Assembly: GCF_900177725.1 (NCBI RefSeq)
Contig: NZ_FXAT01000013.1
Location: 1-64,000 of the forward strand
Direction: 5' to 3'
Source: Paraburkholderia susongensis
Lineage (GTDB): Bacteria > Pseudomonadota > Gammaproteobacteria > Burkholderiales > Burkholderiaceae
DNA length: 64,000 nucleotides
Shown: positions 50,518 through 58,597 of the stretch, piece after piece
Numbering within the stretch: position 1 is the stretch's first letter
Layout of the letters: each line of letters begins with the position of its first letter
Program-made: the position numbers and the translations under genes
The notes under the pieces: generated by a model
Seen by the model: only the letters and a program-made list of their open reading frames with translations
The model's database searches: none
What the model was told of the DNA's origin: nothing

Positions 50518-51573
50518 ATGAGCGAACTTCGTATCCGCGGACTGCAGAAATCGTTCGACGGCCACCCGGTGCTGCACGGCATCGATCTCTCGGTCGAGCG
50601 CGGCACACTGCTCGCGCTGCTCGGCCCCTCGGGCAGCGGCAAGACCACACTGCTGCGCCTGCTGTGCGGCTTCGAGCGCGCGGACGGCGGCAGCGTCGAG
50701 ATCGACGGACGGCGCGTCGTCGGCGACAACCTGCACGTGCCCTCGGAGCAGCGCCGCATCGGCTATGTGCCGCAGGAAGGCGCGCTGTTTCCGCATCTGT
50801 CGGTCGCGGACAACATCGTGTTCGGCCTGCCGCGCACGCAGCGCCGCGCGCGGCATCGCGTCGCCGAACTGCTCGAACTGGTCGGCTTGCCCGCGCATTT
50901 CGGCGAGCGCGCGCCGCAGCAATTGTCGGGCGGACAGCAGCAGCGCGTCGCGCTCGCTCGCGCGCTCGCGCCCGCGCCGACGCTGGTGATGCTCGACGAG
51001 CCGTTCTCGTCGCTCGACGCCGCGTTGCGCGTCGAAACGCGCCAGGCGGTGGCGAGCGCGCTCGCCGCGGCCGATGCGACCGCGGTGCTGGTCACGCACG
51101 ATCAGTCCGAGGCGCTGTCGCTCGGGCATGAAGTCGCGGTGCTGTGGAACGGCCGGCTGATCCAGACGGCGACGCCCGAAGCGCTGTACCGGCGGCCGGT
51201 GACGCGCGAACTCGCGTCGTTCGTCGGCGAGGCGGTGCTGTTGCCGGGCATCGCGCGGCAGGATCGCGCGAGCTGCGAACTGGGCGAACTCGCGCTCGCC
51301 GCGCCGGTCGGCAACGGTGCGGTCGACGTGATGCTGCGGCCCGAGCAGATCCGTCTGCTGCGCGCCGACGAAGCCGCGCGAGCAGATGCCGCGCATGACG
51401 CGCTCGTCACCGACGTGATCTTCCAGGGGCAAGACGCGAGCGTCGCGCTGCAATTGCAGTCCGCCACGCGGACGATGGTGCGCGCGCGCGTGCCCGGTTA
51501 TCTGTGTCCGCGGCCGGGCGCGCGGGTGCGGATTGCGGTCGATGGAGAGGTGACGGCTTATCCCCGCGGTTGA
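50518..51573 (+). CDS. Ferric iron ABC transporter ATP-binding protein (FbpC type)
   Basis: This 351-residue ATPase starts MSELRIRGLQKSFDGHPVLHGIDLSVERG, with Walker A GPSGSGKTT, signature LSGGQQQRVALARALAPAP, Walker B VMLDEPFSSLDAALR and switch VTHDQSEALSLG. A C-terminal TOBE-like regulatory part follows (VMLRPEQIRLL ... TDVIFQGQDASVALQLQ). It follows the permease after 40 bases and completes the transporter. The start at 50518 is chosen by family alignment; the earlier open frame lies within the permease gene. Confidence 0.92.
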   Translation: MSELRIRGLQKSFDGHPVLHGIDLSVERGTLLALLGPSGSGKTTLLRLLCGFERADGGSVEIDGRRVVGDNLHVPSEQRRIGYVPQEGALFPHLSVADNIVFGLPRTQRRARHRVAELLELVGLPAHFGERAPQQLSGGQQQRVALARALAPAPTLVMLDEPFSSLDAALRVETRQAVASALAAADATAVLVTHDQSEALSLGHEVAVLWNGRLIQTATPEALYRRPVTRELASFVGEAVLLPGIARQDRASCELGELALAAPVGNGAVDVMLRPEQIRLLRADEAARADAAHDALVTDVIFQGQDASVALQLQSATRTMVRARVPGYLCPRPGARVRIAVDGEVTAYPRG

Positions 51574-51594
51574 GGGTTATAGCGGGGGCCGTCA

Positions 51595-52452
51595 CTATCG
51601 CAGCGACAGATCCTGCATCATCTGCTGCGCCAGATAATCGCAGGTCGGCCGGTCCGATTTCGCGCTGCGCGCCACCACGATTTCGAGCGGCGCGATCTTC
51701 GGCAAACCCTGCGCCTCACCGAGAATCGCGAGCCGCGGCGGCACGCTGCAACGCGTGAGCGCGATCACCGACAAACCCGCATCGACGGTCGCGACGAGTC
51801 CCATCAGACTCGCGCTGCTGAACGCCGCACGATAGCGGATGCGCGCGCCATCGAGCGCGGCCAGCGTGTGCTGGCGCGCGACGCAGCCCGGTTCGTAAAG
51901 CCCCACCGGCAACGGCGACGTCTTCAGCACCGCGGTATCGACCGACGCGCCGACCCACGCCATCGGCTCGCTGCGCACGAATTCGCCACGCAGCTTGCGG
52001 TCGCGCGTGACGAACGCGAGGTCGATCTTGTTGTCGGCGAGCATCGGCGCGAGCGCGGTGCTCTGCGCGCAGACGATCTCGATCTCGACGCGCGGGTACA
52101 GATTCGCGAAGCGCCGCAACACCGGCGACAGCAGCGACGACACATAGTCGTCCGGCGCACCGAGCACGACGCGCCCGCTCACCTCGGGCCGCACGATCGC
52201 CGACCACGCCTCCTCCTGCAACGCAAGCGCGCGCCGCGCGTATTCGAGCAGCGTATTGCCGGGCCGCGTAAGCGACAGATTGCGCGTGTTGCGCACGAAT
52301 AGCGTCGTGCCGAGCATCGCCTCGAGCCGCTTGATCTGCATGCTGACCGCCGCCTGCGAACGATGCACGCTCGCCGCCGCCTTCGTGAAGCTGCCCGCCT
52401 CCACGACCGCGACGAAGCTGCGCAACAGGTCGACGTCGAATTCAGGGTTCAC
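51595..52452 (-). CDS. LysR-family transcriptional regulator
   Basis: This 285-residue protein has the N-terminal winged helix (LLRSFVAVVEAGSFTKAAASVHRSQAAVSMQIKRLEAMLGTTLFVRN) and a LysR substrate domain (GRVVLGAPDDYVSSLLSPVLRRFANLYPRVEIEIVCAQS, ALDGARIRYRAAFSSASLMGLVATVDAGLSV). It is divergent from a DMT-family exporter gene with about 100 bases between, a classic LysR arrangement, and likely controls it. It ends 22 bases from the convergent iron-transport operon. Confidence 0.9.
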   Translation of the reverse strand: MNPEFDVDLLRSFVAVVEAGSFTKAAASVHRSQAAVSMQIKRLEAMLGTTLFVRNTRNLSLTRPGNTLLEYARRALALQEEAWSAIVRPEVSGRVVLGAPDDYVSSLLSPVLRRFANLYPRVEIEIVCAQSTALAPMLADNKIDLAFVTRDRKLRGEFVRSEPMAWVGASVDTAVLKTSPLPVGLYEPGCVARQHTLAALDGARIRYRAAFSSASLMGLVATVDAGLSVIALTRCSVPPRLAILGEAQGLPKIAPLEIVVARSAKSDRPTCDYLAQQMMQDLSLR

Positions 52453-52554
52453 GATTCATCAATCCAGCTTATGGAATTTCTCAATTTAATTCGTTTGTGA
52501 TGAGCCCGCAAGCGGCGCAATACTCGGGCTCATTCCCTTACGGAGCCGTTTTGC

Positions 52555-53499
52555 ATGTCCCTCAGCCAACCTCAACAAGGCGCGATCACACTCGCGAGCG
52601 GCGGATTGCTGATGGGCACGCTCGGCGTTTTCGTCGAGGAAGCGCGGCTCGACGCGCTCACGCTCGTGTTCTTTCGCTGCCTGTTCGGCTTCCTGTCGCT
52701 CGCCGCATATTGCGCGTGGAAGGGCTTCTTCACGCGCGCGCATTTCACGCGCCGCACGGTCGTGCTCGCGCTGATCTCCGGTGTGCTGATGGTCACGCAG
52801 TGGGTTGGATTCTTCGATGCGATCCATCGCACGAGCATCGCGGTCGCGACGGTCGTGTTTCATGTGCAGCCGTTCTGGGTCGTGCTGATCGGCGCGGCGC
52901 TTTTCAACGAGCGGCTCGGCGCGGACCGGCTCGGCTGGATCGCCGCCGCCTTCGTCGGGCTGGTGCTGGCGTCGGGCGTGGCCGCCAGCGGGAACCTGCA
53001 GGGTCACACGAGCTATCTGATCGGTCTTGGCGAGGCGCTGTTCGGCTCGCTGCTGTATGCGAGCGTCACGTTGATCGCGAAGAGCCTCGGCGGGTTGCGC
53101 CCGCATCTGCTGACGCTCGCGCAATGCGCGGTCGGCGTGATCTGTCTGCCGCTGATTGCACCGCTGATCGCCCCATTGACGCTCACGCATATCGGCCCGA
53201 TGCAGTGGTTCTGGCTGATCGGCATGGGCGTGCTGCACACGGGGCTGGCGTATGTGCTGATTTACGGCGCGCTGCCGAAACTGAGCACGCCGGTGATCGC
53301 GGTATTGCTGTTCGTCTATCCGCTCACCGCGATCGTCGTCGATGCGCTCGTGTACGGCCGCGCGCTGTCGTTGCCGCAACTCGCGGGCATGGCGCTGATC
53401 GTCATGGCAAGTCTCGGCGTCAATCTGGGCTGGCCGCTGCTGTCGCCGCTGTTTTCGCTATTGCATCCGGGCGGCCGCGCGCGGCGTCGTGTGGAGTGA
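52555..53499 (+). CDS. EamA/DMT-family transporter
   Basis: This 314-residue protein has about ten hydrophobic helices in two EamA repeats: GGLLMGTLGVFVEEARLDALTLVFFRCLFGFLSL and GEALFGSLLYASVTLIAKSLGGLRPHLLTLAQ. The typical VATVVFHVQPFWVVLIGAALFNERLG closes the first half. Members export amino acids or other metabolites. Its gene is divergent from a LysR regulator. A basic C-terminal tail (HPGGRARRRVE) lies inside the cell. Confidence 0.88.
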   Translation: MSLSQPQQGAITLASGGLLMGTLGVFVEEARLDALTLVFFRCLFGFLSLAAYCAWKGFFTRAHFTRRTVVLALISGVLMVTQWVGFFDAIHRTSIAVATVVFHVQPFWVVLIGAALFNERLGADRLGWIAAAFVGLVLASGVAASGNLQGHTSYLIGLGEALFGSLLYASVTLIAKSLGGLRPHLLTLAQCAVGVICLPLIAPLIAPLTLTHIGPMQWFWLIGMGVLHTGLAYVLIYGALPKLSTPVIAVLLFVYPLTAIVVDALVYGRALSLPQLAGMALIVMASLGVNLGWPLLSPLFSLLHPGGRARRRVE

Positions 53500-53535
53500 G
53501 CCTGGCACCTGCGCAACATGGGTCCGACTTGATCC

Positions 53536-53634
53536 ATGAAGCTCACTCAGCCGCTCCTGCTGAACGCCGAACCGCAAGGCAAGCCCTATAAGCTCCGTGA
53601 CCGCGATTCCATGTATCTGCGGGTGAATGCGACG
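53536..53634 (+). pseudogene. N-terminal fragment of a tyrosine recombinase (phage-type integrase)
   Basis: About 33 codons (MKLTQPLLLNAEPQGKPYKLRDRDSMYLRVNAT) match the arm-binding N terminus of P4-type integrases (K-L-T ... A-P-x-x-K-P-Y-K-L-x-D ... L-x-L-x-V). The frame continues briefly into unrelated sequence and the catalytic part is absent. It ends about 15 bases before the end of the Pqi/RND operon. It looks like the scar of an island or a recombination joint. Confidence 0.55.
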
Positions 53635-53647
53635 CCCCCACCTCGCT

Positions 53648-54238
53648 TCACTTCGACAGGCTGGCCTGAATCGCCGCGGCTATATCACGGCTCACGTCTC
53701 CCAGCGCTTTGCTGTACGCCGCCGTGAGTGCCTCGTAGCCCGGGCCCGGGCTGGGCTCGCGCGCCAACGTATGGCCGTTTATCGACGGGCTGCCTTTGGG
53801 CGGGATAACTACCCAGAGCGCCTCGACCGTCGCCGCATCGCCGGGCGCCCCTTCGAACCGCTGAAGCTCGACCCGGACCCGGTACGGTGCTCCCGCATCG
53901 ACTTCCTGCGGATACATGGACACGCGGGCGCCGGGCAGGAGAACCACCAGATCCGCCGCTATTACGCGCGGAATCTGGCTCTTCAACGGGTCCGCCCAGC
54001 GTGCAAACTCGTCGAGCTTCACCTGATTATCGCTGACGCGAACCACGAACTGCGGGCGGTCCACGAGATCAGGCACCGTAACCGATGTGACCACGACACC
54101 GACCGGGCGGACGGGGTAGTCGTCTTCACGCGCGGCGACCGCGCCTAACGTATAGAAGCTGGCGGTTGGCGACGTACCACAGGCGCCCAGTGCGGCGACC
54201 GTCAGCAGCAACGCCCGGGACAGGAACGTGCGCATCAC
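53648..54238 (-). CDS. pqiC: PqiC-type ABC-transport auxiliary lipoprotein
   Basis: This 196-residue lipoprotein has a signal sequence ending in a lipobox (VAALGAC, so lipidated Cys near residue 20), then TSPTASFYTLG, the start of the PqiC/DUF330 family, followed by VVVTSVTVPDLVDRPQFVVR and FARWADPLKSQIPRVIAADL. PqiC anchors the PqiB needle to the outer membrane in E. coli. Its start overlaps the pqiB stop. It is the last gene of the operon; the integrase scrap lies just beyond. Confidence 0.9.
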   Translation of the reverse strand: MMRTFLSRALLLTVAALGACGTSPTASFYTLGAVAAREDDYPVRPVGVVVTSVTVPDLVDRPQFVVRVSDNQVKLDEFARWADPLKSQIPRVIAADLVVLLPGARVSMYPQEVDAGAPYRVRVELQRFEGAPGDAATVEALWVVIPPKGSPSINGHTLAREPSPGPGYEALTAAYSKALGDVSRDIAAAIQASLSK

Positions 54239-55857
54239 TTTTTATCCTCCGGCTTGCCGCGAATCAGCGCCTCTGGATGACGCTCGAGGTAGTCAGCCAA
54301 CGTACGGAAAGCCGCCGCGGTGCGTGCGAGTTCGCGCATCGTTTCGCTGGTGCTCTGGGTGAGTGGCGAGTCAGGCTGCAGCGCTGTGTTTGCGGAATTC
54401 AGTGCAGTCTGTGCCGCTGCCAGTGTGGCGCGCGCCTGGGGCAGGACCTCGGAGTCCAGCCGCTTGAGAAGCGCATCGGCGTCCAGCAGCGTCTGTTTCG
54501 TGTTGTTGCCGATCCCCTCGAACGGAATCTTGTTCAGTCTGGCCAGCAGCGACGTCACCGAATCCTGCAATGATTGCAGGCCGCCGGGCACGGTCGGAAT
54601 CTCAGGCGGGGTGCCGCTCCAGTCGATTGCCGCTTTCGCTGCGTTGGGGAAGAAATCGAGCGCAACATATAACTGGCCAGTCAGGAGGTTCCCGGTCTTC
54701 AGTTGCCCACGCAAACCGTGCTCGACCAGCCAGTTCCCCAGTTCGTGGCGATCGGCGGGGGCGGCAACTCGTCCACCCTCTCCTCCATCCTTGTAGCGCG
54801 ATGTGAAGCGCTCGGGGTAAAGGCGAATCTCGACCGGAATGCTGAACTTCTTTTTGACAGGATCGAAGCGCGTATAAATCGCCGCCACCTCACCCACGGT
54901 GATTCCACGGAAGTCGACGGGTGCACCGACCGACAGCCCACGCACCGATTCGGTGAAGTTAAATACATAGGTATCGACGATGCGGTCATGGCGCTTCATG
55001 GCCTCCGTGCGGTCACGGAACAGTGAGAACTCAGTACCCGCGGCGGCCTCGCTTTTCCCCGCGTTCTCCTCGGGCGTCTGGAATGCAAGCCCGCCGATGA
55101 GAATGGCCACGAGCGACTGGGTGTTGACCTTGACGCCGCTCGTATCAAGCGACACGTCGACGCCGCTCGCTTGCCAGAAGCGGGAATCATCCTTGACGTA
55201 CCTGTCATAGGGCGCGTTGATGAACACGCGCAGCGTCACTCCTTTGCCATCTCCATCCAGCGCATACGACGTGACCTGTCCCACCTGCAGGCGCCTGAAA
55301 AAGATGGGAGAGCCCACATCGAGTGAGCCCATATCATCACCCTTCAATATGAATTCCCGCCCAGGCACGCCGGTGGCGATAACAGGTGGCTTCTCGAGCC
55401 CGACATAGTCGCGGCGCGACTCTTTCCCGGTTCCCACATCCATGCCGATGAAGGAACCGGACAGCAGCGTGCCAATACCTGATACCGTGCCCCCGGAAAT
55501 GCGCGGGCGCACGACCCAGAAACGCGTGTCGTCGACCAGCAGGCTCGAAGCGTCCCTGGAGAGATCCGCACGCGCAATCACGCGGCTGTGGTCCGGCGAC
55601 AGCACGACGCTCGTGATGGTACCGATGTCCACGTTCTTGAACTTGATCTTGGTCTTGCCTGCCTCGAGCCCTTCGCCAGTTTCGAAGCTGATCGTGATCG
55701 TCGGCCCCTTGTCGAGGACCGCCTTGACGGCAAGCCAGCCGCCGATCAGCACGGCGACGAGCGGCACCAGCCAGACCAGCTGGACGCGCCAGCGCTTGCG
55801 CGGCACGACAACGGCCTCGGGAATTTCAGGCGGAATGTTACCGGGCGGCCTGGACAT
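54235..55857 (-). CDS. pqiB: MCE-domain protein PqiB
   Basis: This 540-residue protein has one N-terminal transmembrane helix (VQLVWLVPLVAVLIGGWLAVKAVL) and three MCE repeats: PTITISFETGEGLEAGKTKIKFKNVDIG, GREFILKGDDMGSLDVGSPIFFRRLQVGQV and SVRGLSVGAPVDFRGITVGEV. A helical C terminus follows that would form the needle. E. coli PqiB has 546 residues and the same layout; it spans the periplasm to carry lipids between membranes. It overlaps pqiA by 20 bases and pqiC by four bases. Confidence 0.93.
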   Translation of the reverse strand: MSRPPGNIPPEIPEAVVVPRKRWRVQLVWLVPLVAVLIGGWLAVKAVLDKGPTITISFETGEGLEAGKTKIKFKNVDIGTITSVVLSPDHSRVIARADLSRDASSLLVDDTRFWVVRPRISGGTVSGIGTLLSGSFIGMDVGTGKESRRDYVGLEKPPVIATGVPGREFILKGDDMGSLDVGSPIFFRRLQVGQVTSYALDGDGKGVTLRVFINAPYDRYVKDDSRFWQASGVDVSLDTSGVKVNTQSLVAILIGGLAFQTPEENAGKSEAAAGTEFSLFRDRTEAMKRHDRIVDTYVFNFTESVRGLSVGAPVDFRGITVGEVAAIYTRFDPVKKKFSIPVEIRLYPERFTSRYKDGGEGGRVAAPADRHELGNWLVEHGLRGQLKTGNLLTGQLYVALDFFPNAAKAAIDWSGTPPEIPTVPGGLQSLQDSVTSLLARLNKIPFEGIGNNTKQTLLDADALLKRLDSEVLPQARATLAAAQTALNSANTALQPDSPLTQSTSETMRELARTAAAFRTLADYLERHPEALIRGKPEDKK

Positions 55858-57115
55858 GATTACTCTCCGCCCGGTCCCAGATCAGGCGCGGGTCGAACGC
55901 TAGTGCGGCAAACATGGTCAGAACGACGACCGAACCGAACGCGATGGCTGCAGGGCCTGCCTGGATGGTCGCGAGGCCCTTGAACTGCACGAGCGCGACG
56001 AGAATGGTGATGACGTAAATGTCGAGCATCGACCAGCGCCCAACCAGTTCCACCACCCGGTAGATGCGCGAGCGTTGTTGCGGTGACCAGGCCGACCCGA
56101 ACTGCGTGGAGATGACGAGGAACATCAAGGCGATGATCTTGAGCATCGGCACTGCGATACTCGCGATAAACACGACCACGGCGAGCGGCCATGAGCCGGA
56201 GGTCCAGAGGTAGACCACGCCGCTCAGGATCGTATCTTTCTCGCTGCCGAACAGCGAACTGGTGTTCATGACAGGCAGCGCGTTTGCCGGGACGTACAGG
56301 ACCATCGCGGCGATCAGGAACGCCCATGTGCGGCCGATACTGTTGGGCTTGCGTGCGTGAAGACGCGCGCCGCAGCGCGGGCAGGCGGCTTCGTCGCTGT
56401 GCGTGGAGGATTTCACGAGCTGCTCGCACGTGTGGCAGGTCAGCAGGCCGGAACCCATCGCTGTGGGTGCGCGTGGTGTGACTGAATCGACGGTCTCCGC
56501 GCCAGCCGCCTGCGCGGCGCGCGTGCGCTCCCAGAATTCACGCGGGTCGAACGCGCCGCTCGCCGCGGCAAGCAGCACCATGAGTGCGCCGAATGTCCAC
56601 AACGCCGTGCCGGGCACGACACTGGCGATGTGGGCCAGCTTGACCAGTGCGACCAGCATGCCGAGTATCAGAACCTCGGTCATCCCCCATGGGCGGGCCA
56701 GCTGCAGAAGACGGAAGACCACGTCGAACCGGTACGGAAGCCGGCCAAAGCGAAGCGGCACCAGCAGATAAATCATCGTCGCCATCTGCAGGAGGGGCAT
56801 CACGAACGTCGTGGCCAGCACGAGCCCGGCGAGCGGCCACATGCCATCGTCGTACAGCACGCGAGCGGCGCCCAGCAAGGTCGTCTGAACGAGATCGCCG
56901 TTGACATCGAGGCCGACCATCGGAAACGCGTTCCCGACGACGAACAGCACCATTGCGCTGAGCGTGAACGCCAGCGCCCGGTCGACGCTGTCCGGACGGC
57001 TGCGCGACAGCTCGGCGTTGCATCGGCGGCAGCGCAGCACGCCCCCCGGCGGCAGCGGCAGCTCGCGCTGCAACAGATCGCATTCGTGGCAGGCGATCAT
57101 GGGCCTTGTCGTCAT
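55838..57115 (-). CDS. pqiA: PqiA inner-membrane protein
   Basis: This 425-residue protein consists of two repeats, each a zinc-ribbon-like pair of Cys motifs (CHECDLL with CRRCNA; CHTCEQL with CPRCGA) followed by four hydrophobic helices (DRALAFTLSAMVLFVVGNAFPMV and TWAFLIAAMVLYVPANALPVM begin them). PqiA is the membrane partner of PqiB. Its ATG overlaps the stop codon of the outer-membrane factor gene upstream by four bases (ATGA), so the pqi genes are translationally coupled to an RND efflux operon. Confidence 0.93.
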   Translation of the reverse strand: MTTRPMIACHECDLLQRELPLPPGGVLRCRRCNAELSRSRPDSVDRALAFTLSAMVLFVVGNAFPMVGLDVNGDLVQTTLLGAARVLYDDGMWPLAGLVLATTFVMPLLQMATMIYLLVPLRFGRLPYRFDVVFRLLQLARPWGMTEVLILGMLVALVKLAHIASVVPGTALWTFGALMVLLAAASGAFDPREFWERTRAAQAAGAETVDSVTPRAPTAMGSGLLTCHTCEQLVKSSTHSDEAACPRCGARLHARKPNSIGRTWAFLIAAMVLYVPANALPVMNTSSLFGSEKDTILSGVVYLWTSGSWPLAVVVFIASIAVPMLKIIALMFLVISTQFGSAWSPQQRSRIYRVVELVGRWSMLDIYVITILVALVQFKGLATIQAGPAAIAFGSVVVLTMFAALAFDPRLIWDRAESNHVQAAR

Positions 57116-58596
57116 CGCGGCAGCTCCACAATAGCGTCGCCCCCCTTCCGGGAGATACTGCCCTCCTGCTGCGGAGTCTGGTGCGTCATCTGTTCTGCGG
57201 TGACCACCCAGCCGCCGCCCATCGCCTTGTAAAGCGCGATGACAGAACTGAACACTGTGCCGGTGGTCTGGGTATAGCTGAGCTGAGCGTTGAACAGACT
57301 GCGCTCGGCGTCCAGCACCTCGATGTAGCTCGTATAGCCGCCCTCATAGCGCAGCCGCGCAAACTTTGCATAGTCACGCAGAGCATCCACCTGGCGACCC
57401 AGCACCATGAGTTGCTCCCGCGATTTCTGTAATCCGACAAGCGCATCGTCGACCTCCTGAAACGCCACCTGGATCGCCTGCTGGTACTGGAACAATGCCT
57501 GTTGCTGCTGGGCTTCGGCCTGCTTGACCTGCCCGCTGATGCTGCCGGCAGTGAAGATCGGCACCGTCAGCGAGCCGGCATAGGTCCAGATCTTCGCCGG
57601 CCCTTTAAACAGATTCGAGAACTCCCCGCTTGCCGAACCAAACAGTCCAGTCAGGGAGATCGACGGAAAATAAAGCGCGCGCGCCGCACCGATCAGAGCG
57701 TTCGCGGCAACCAGGTTCTGTTCGGCCTGAAGAAGATCGGGACGCCGTTCGAGCAGATCCGAGGGCAGCCCCGCCGGCACGACAGGAATCGCGAGTTCCG
57801 ACAGTTGCCGACCGCGCAGGATGTCGCCCGGGTTATGGCCCATCAGCACCGAAAGCGCGTCTTCCTGCTGGGCGATCTGCGCCTCCAGCTGCGGGATCGT
57901 CGCGGCCGATGCCTCGTATTCCGACTGGCTCTGCGCGAGCTCCATCTGCGACACGTCGCCGCCCTTGAACCGCAACGTGAACACGTTTACCGACTCCAGC
58001 CGGCTTGCGGTGGTGGCCTTTGCGATCGCAAGCTGCTGGTCGAGGCTGCGCAGATTAATGTAGGCGGTCGCCACCGACGCGACCAGAGAAAGGATCACCG
58101 CGCGGCGCCCCTCCTCGCTCGCCAGCAGGCTCGCACGCGCCGCTTCGGTTTCACGGCGCACCTTGCCGAACAGATCGATTTCCCACGACGCCGAGAGCGT
58201 CTGCTGGAAGTCGTTGAAGACCGGCGGTAGCCCCGCAGGCAGCGGTATCGGTCCAGATTGCGATTCCCGCTCGCGTCCCGCCTGGACGCCCGCGCTCACC
58301 TGCGGAAACAACCCCGCGCGGGTTGTGACGAACTGACCGAGGAACTGGTCCACACGTGCGGCCGCGATCTTGATGTCCTTGTTGTCGGCGAGCGCAGTGG
58401 CAATCAGCTCGTTCAATACGGGGTCCTGGAACTGCTCCCACCATGCGGCATTGGCAATCTCGGCGGCTTCACCGGACTCGAAACGGAACGTCGCCGGTGT
58501 CTCGACCGTCGGCCGGACGTAATTGGGACCAAGCAGACAGCCCCCCAGTCCCACAAGGACGAGTACCAGTACCGGCAGGAACACTGAGCGACGCAT
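57112..58596 (-). CDS. RND efflux outer-membrane factor (OprM/NodT family lipoprotein)
   Basis: This 494-residue lipoprotein starts MRRSVFLPVLVLVLVGLGGCLLGPNYVRP, with the lipobox LGGC. Two OEP repeats follow (WWEQFQDPVLNELIATALADNKDIKIAAARVDQ; DLLERRPDLLQAEQNLVAANALIGAARALYFPSISLTG), forming the trimeric channel. It lies one base after the RND pump stop codon. Together with pump and adaptor it forms a complete tripartite exporter. The open frame to 58746 is upstream extension. Confidence 0.92.
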   Translation of the reverse strand: MRRSVFLPVLVLVLVGLGGCLLGPNYVRPTVETPATFRFESGEAAEIANAAWWEQFQDPVLNELIATALADNKDIKIAAARVDQFLGQFVTTRAGLFPQVSAGVQAGRERESQSGPIPLPAGLPPVFNDFQQTLSASWEIDLFGKVRRETEAARASLLASEEGRRAVILSLVASVATAYINLRSLDQQLAIAKATTASRLESVNVFTLRFKGGDVSQMELAQSQSEYEASAATIPQLEAQIAQQEDALSVLMGHNPGDILRGRQLSELAIPVVPAGLPSDLLERRPDLLQAEQNLVAANALIGAARALYFPSISLTGLFGSASGEFSNLFKGPAKIWTYAGSLTVPIFTAGSISGQVKQAEAQQQQALFQYQQAIQVAFQEVDDALVGLQKSREQLMVLGRQVDALRDYAKFARLRYEGGYTSYIEVLDAERSLFNAQLSYTQTTGTVFSSVIALYKAMGGGWVVTAEQMTHQTPQQEGSISRKGGDAIVELPR

Positions 58597-58597
58597 G

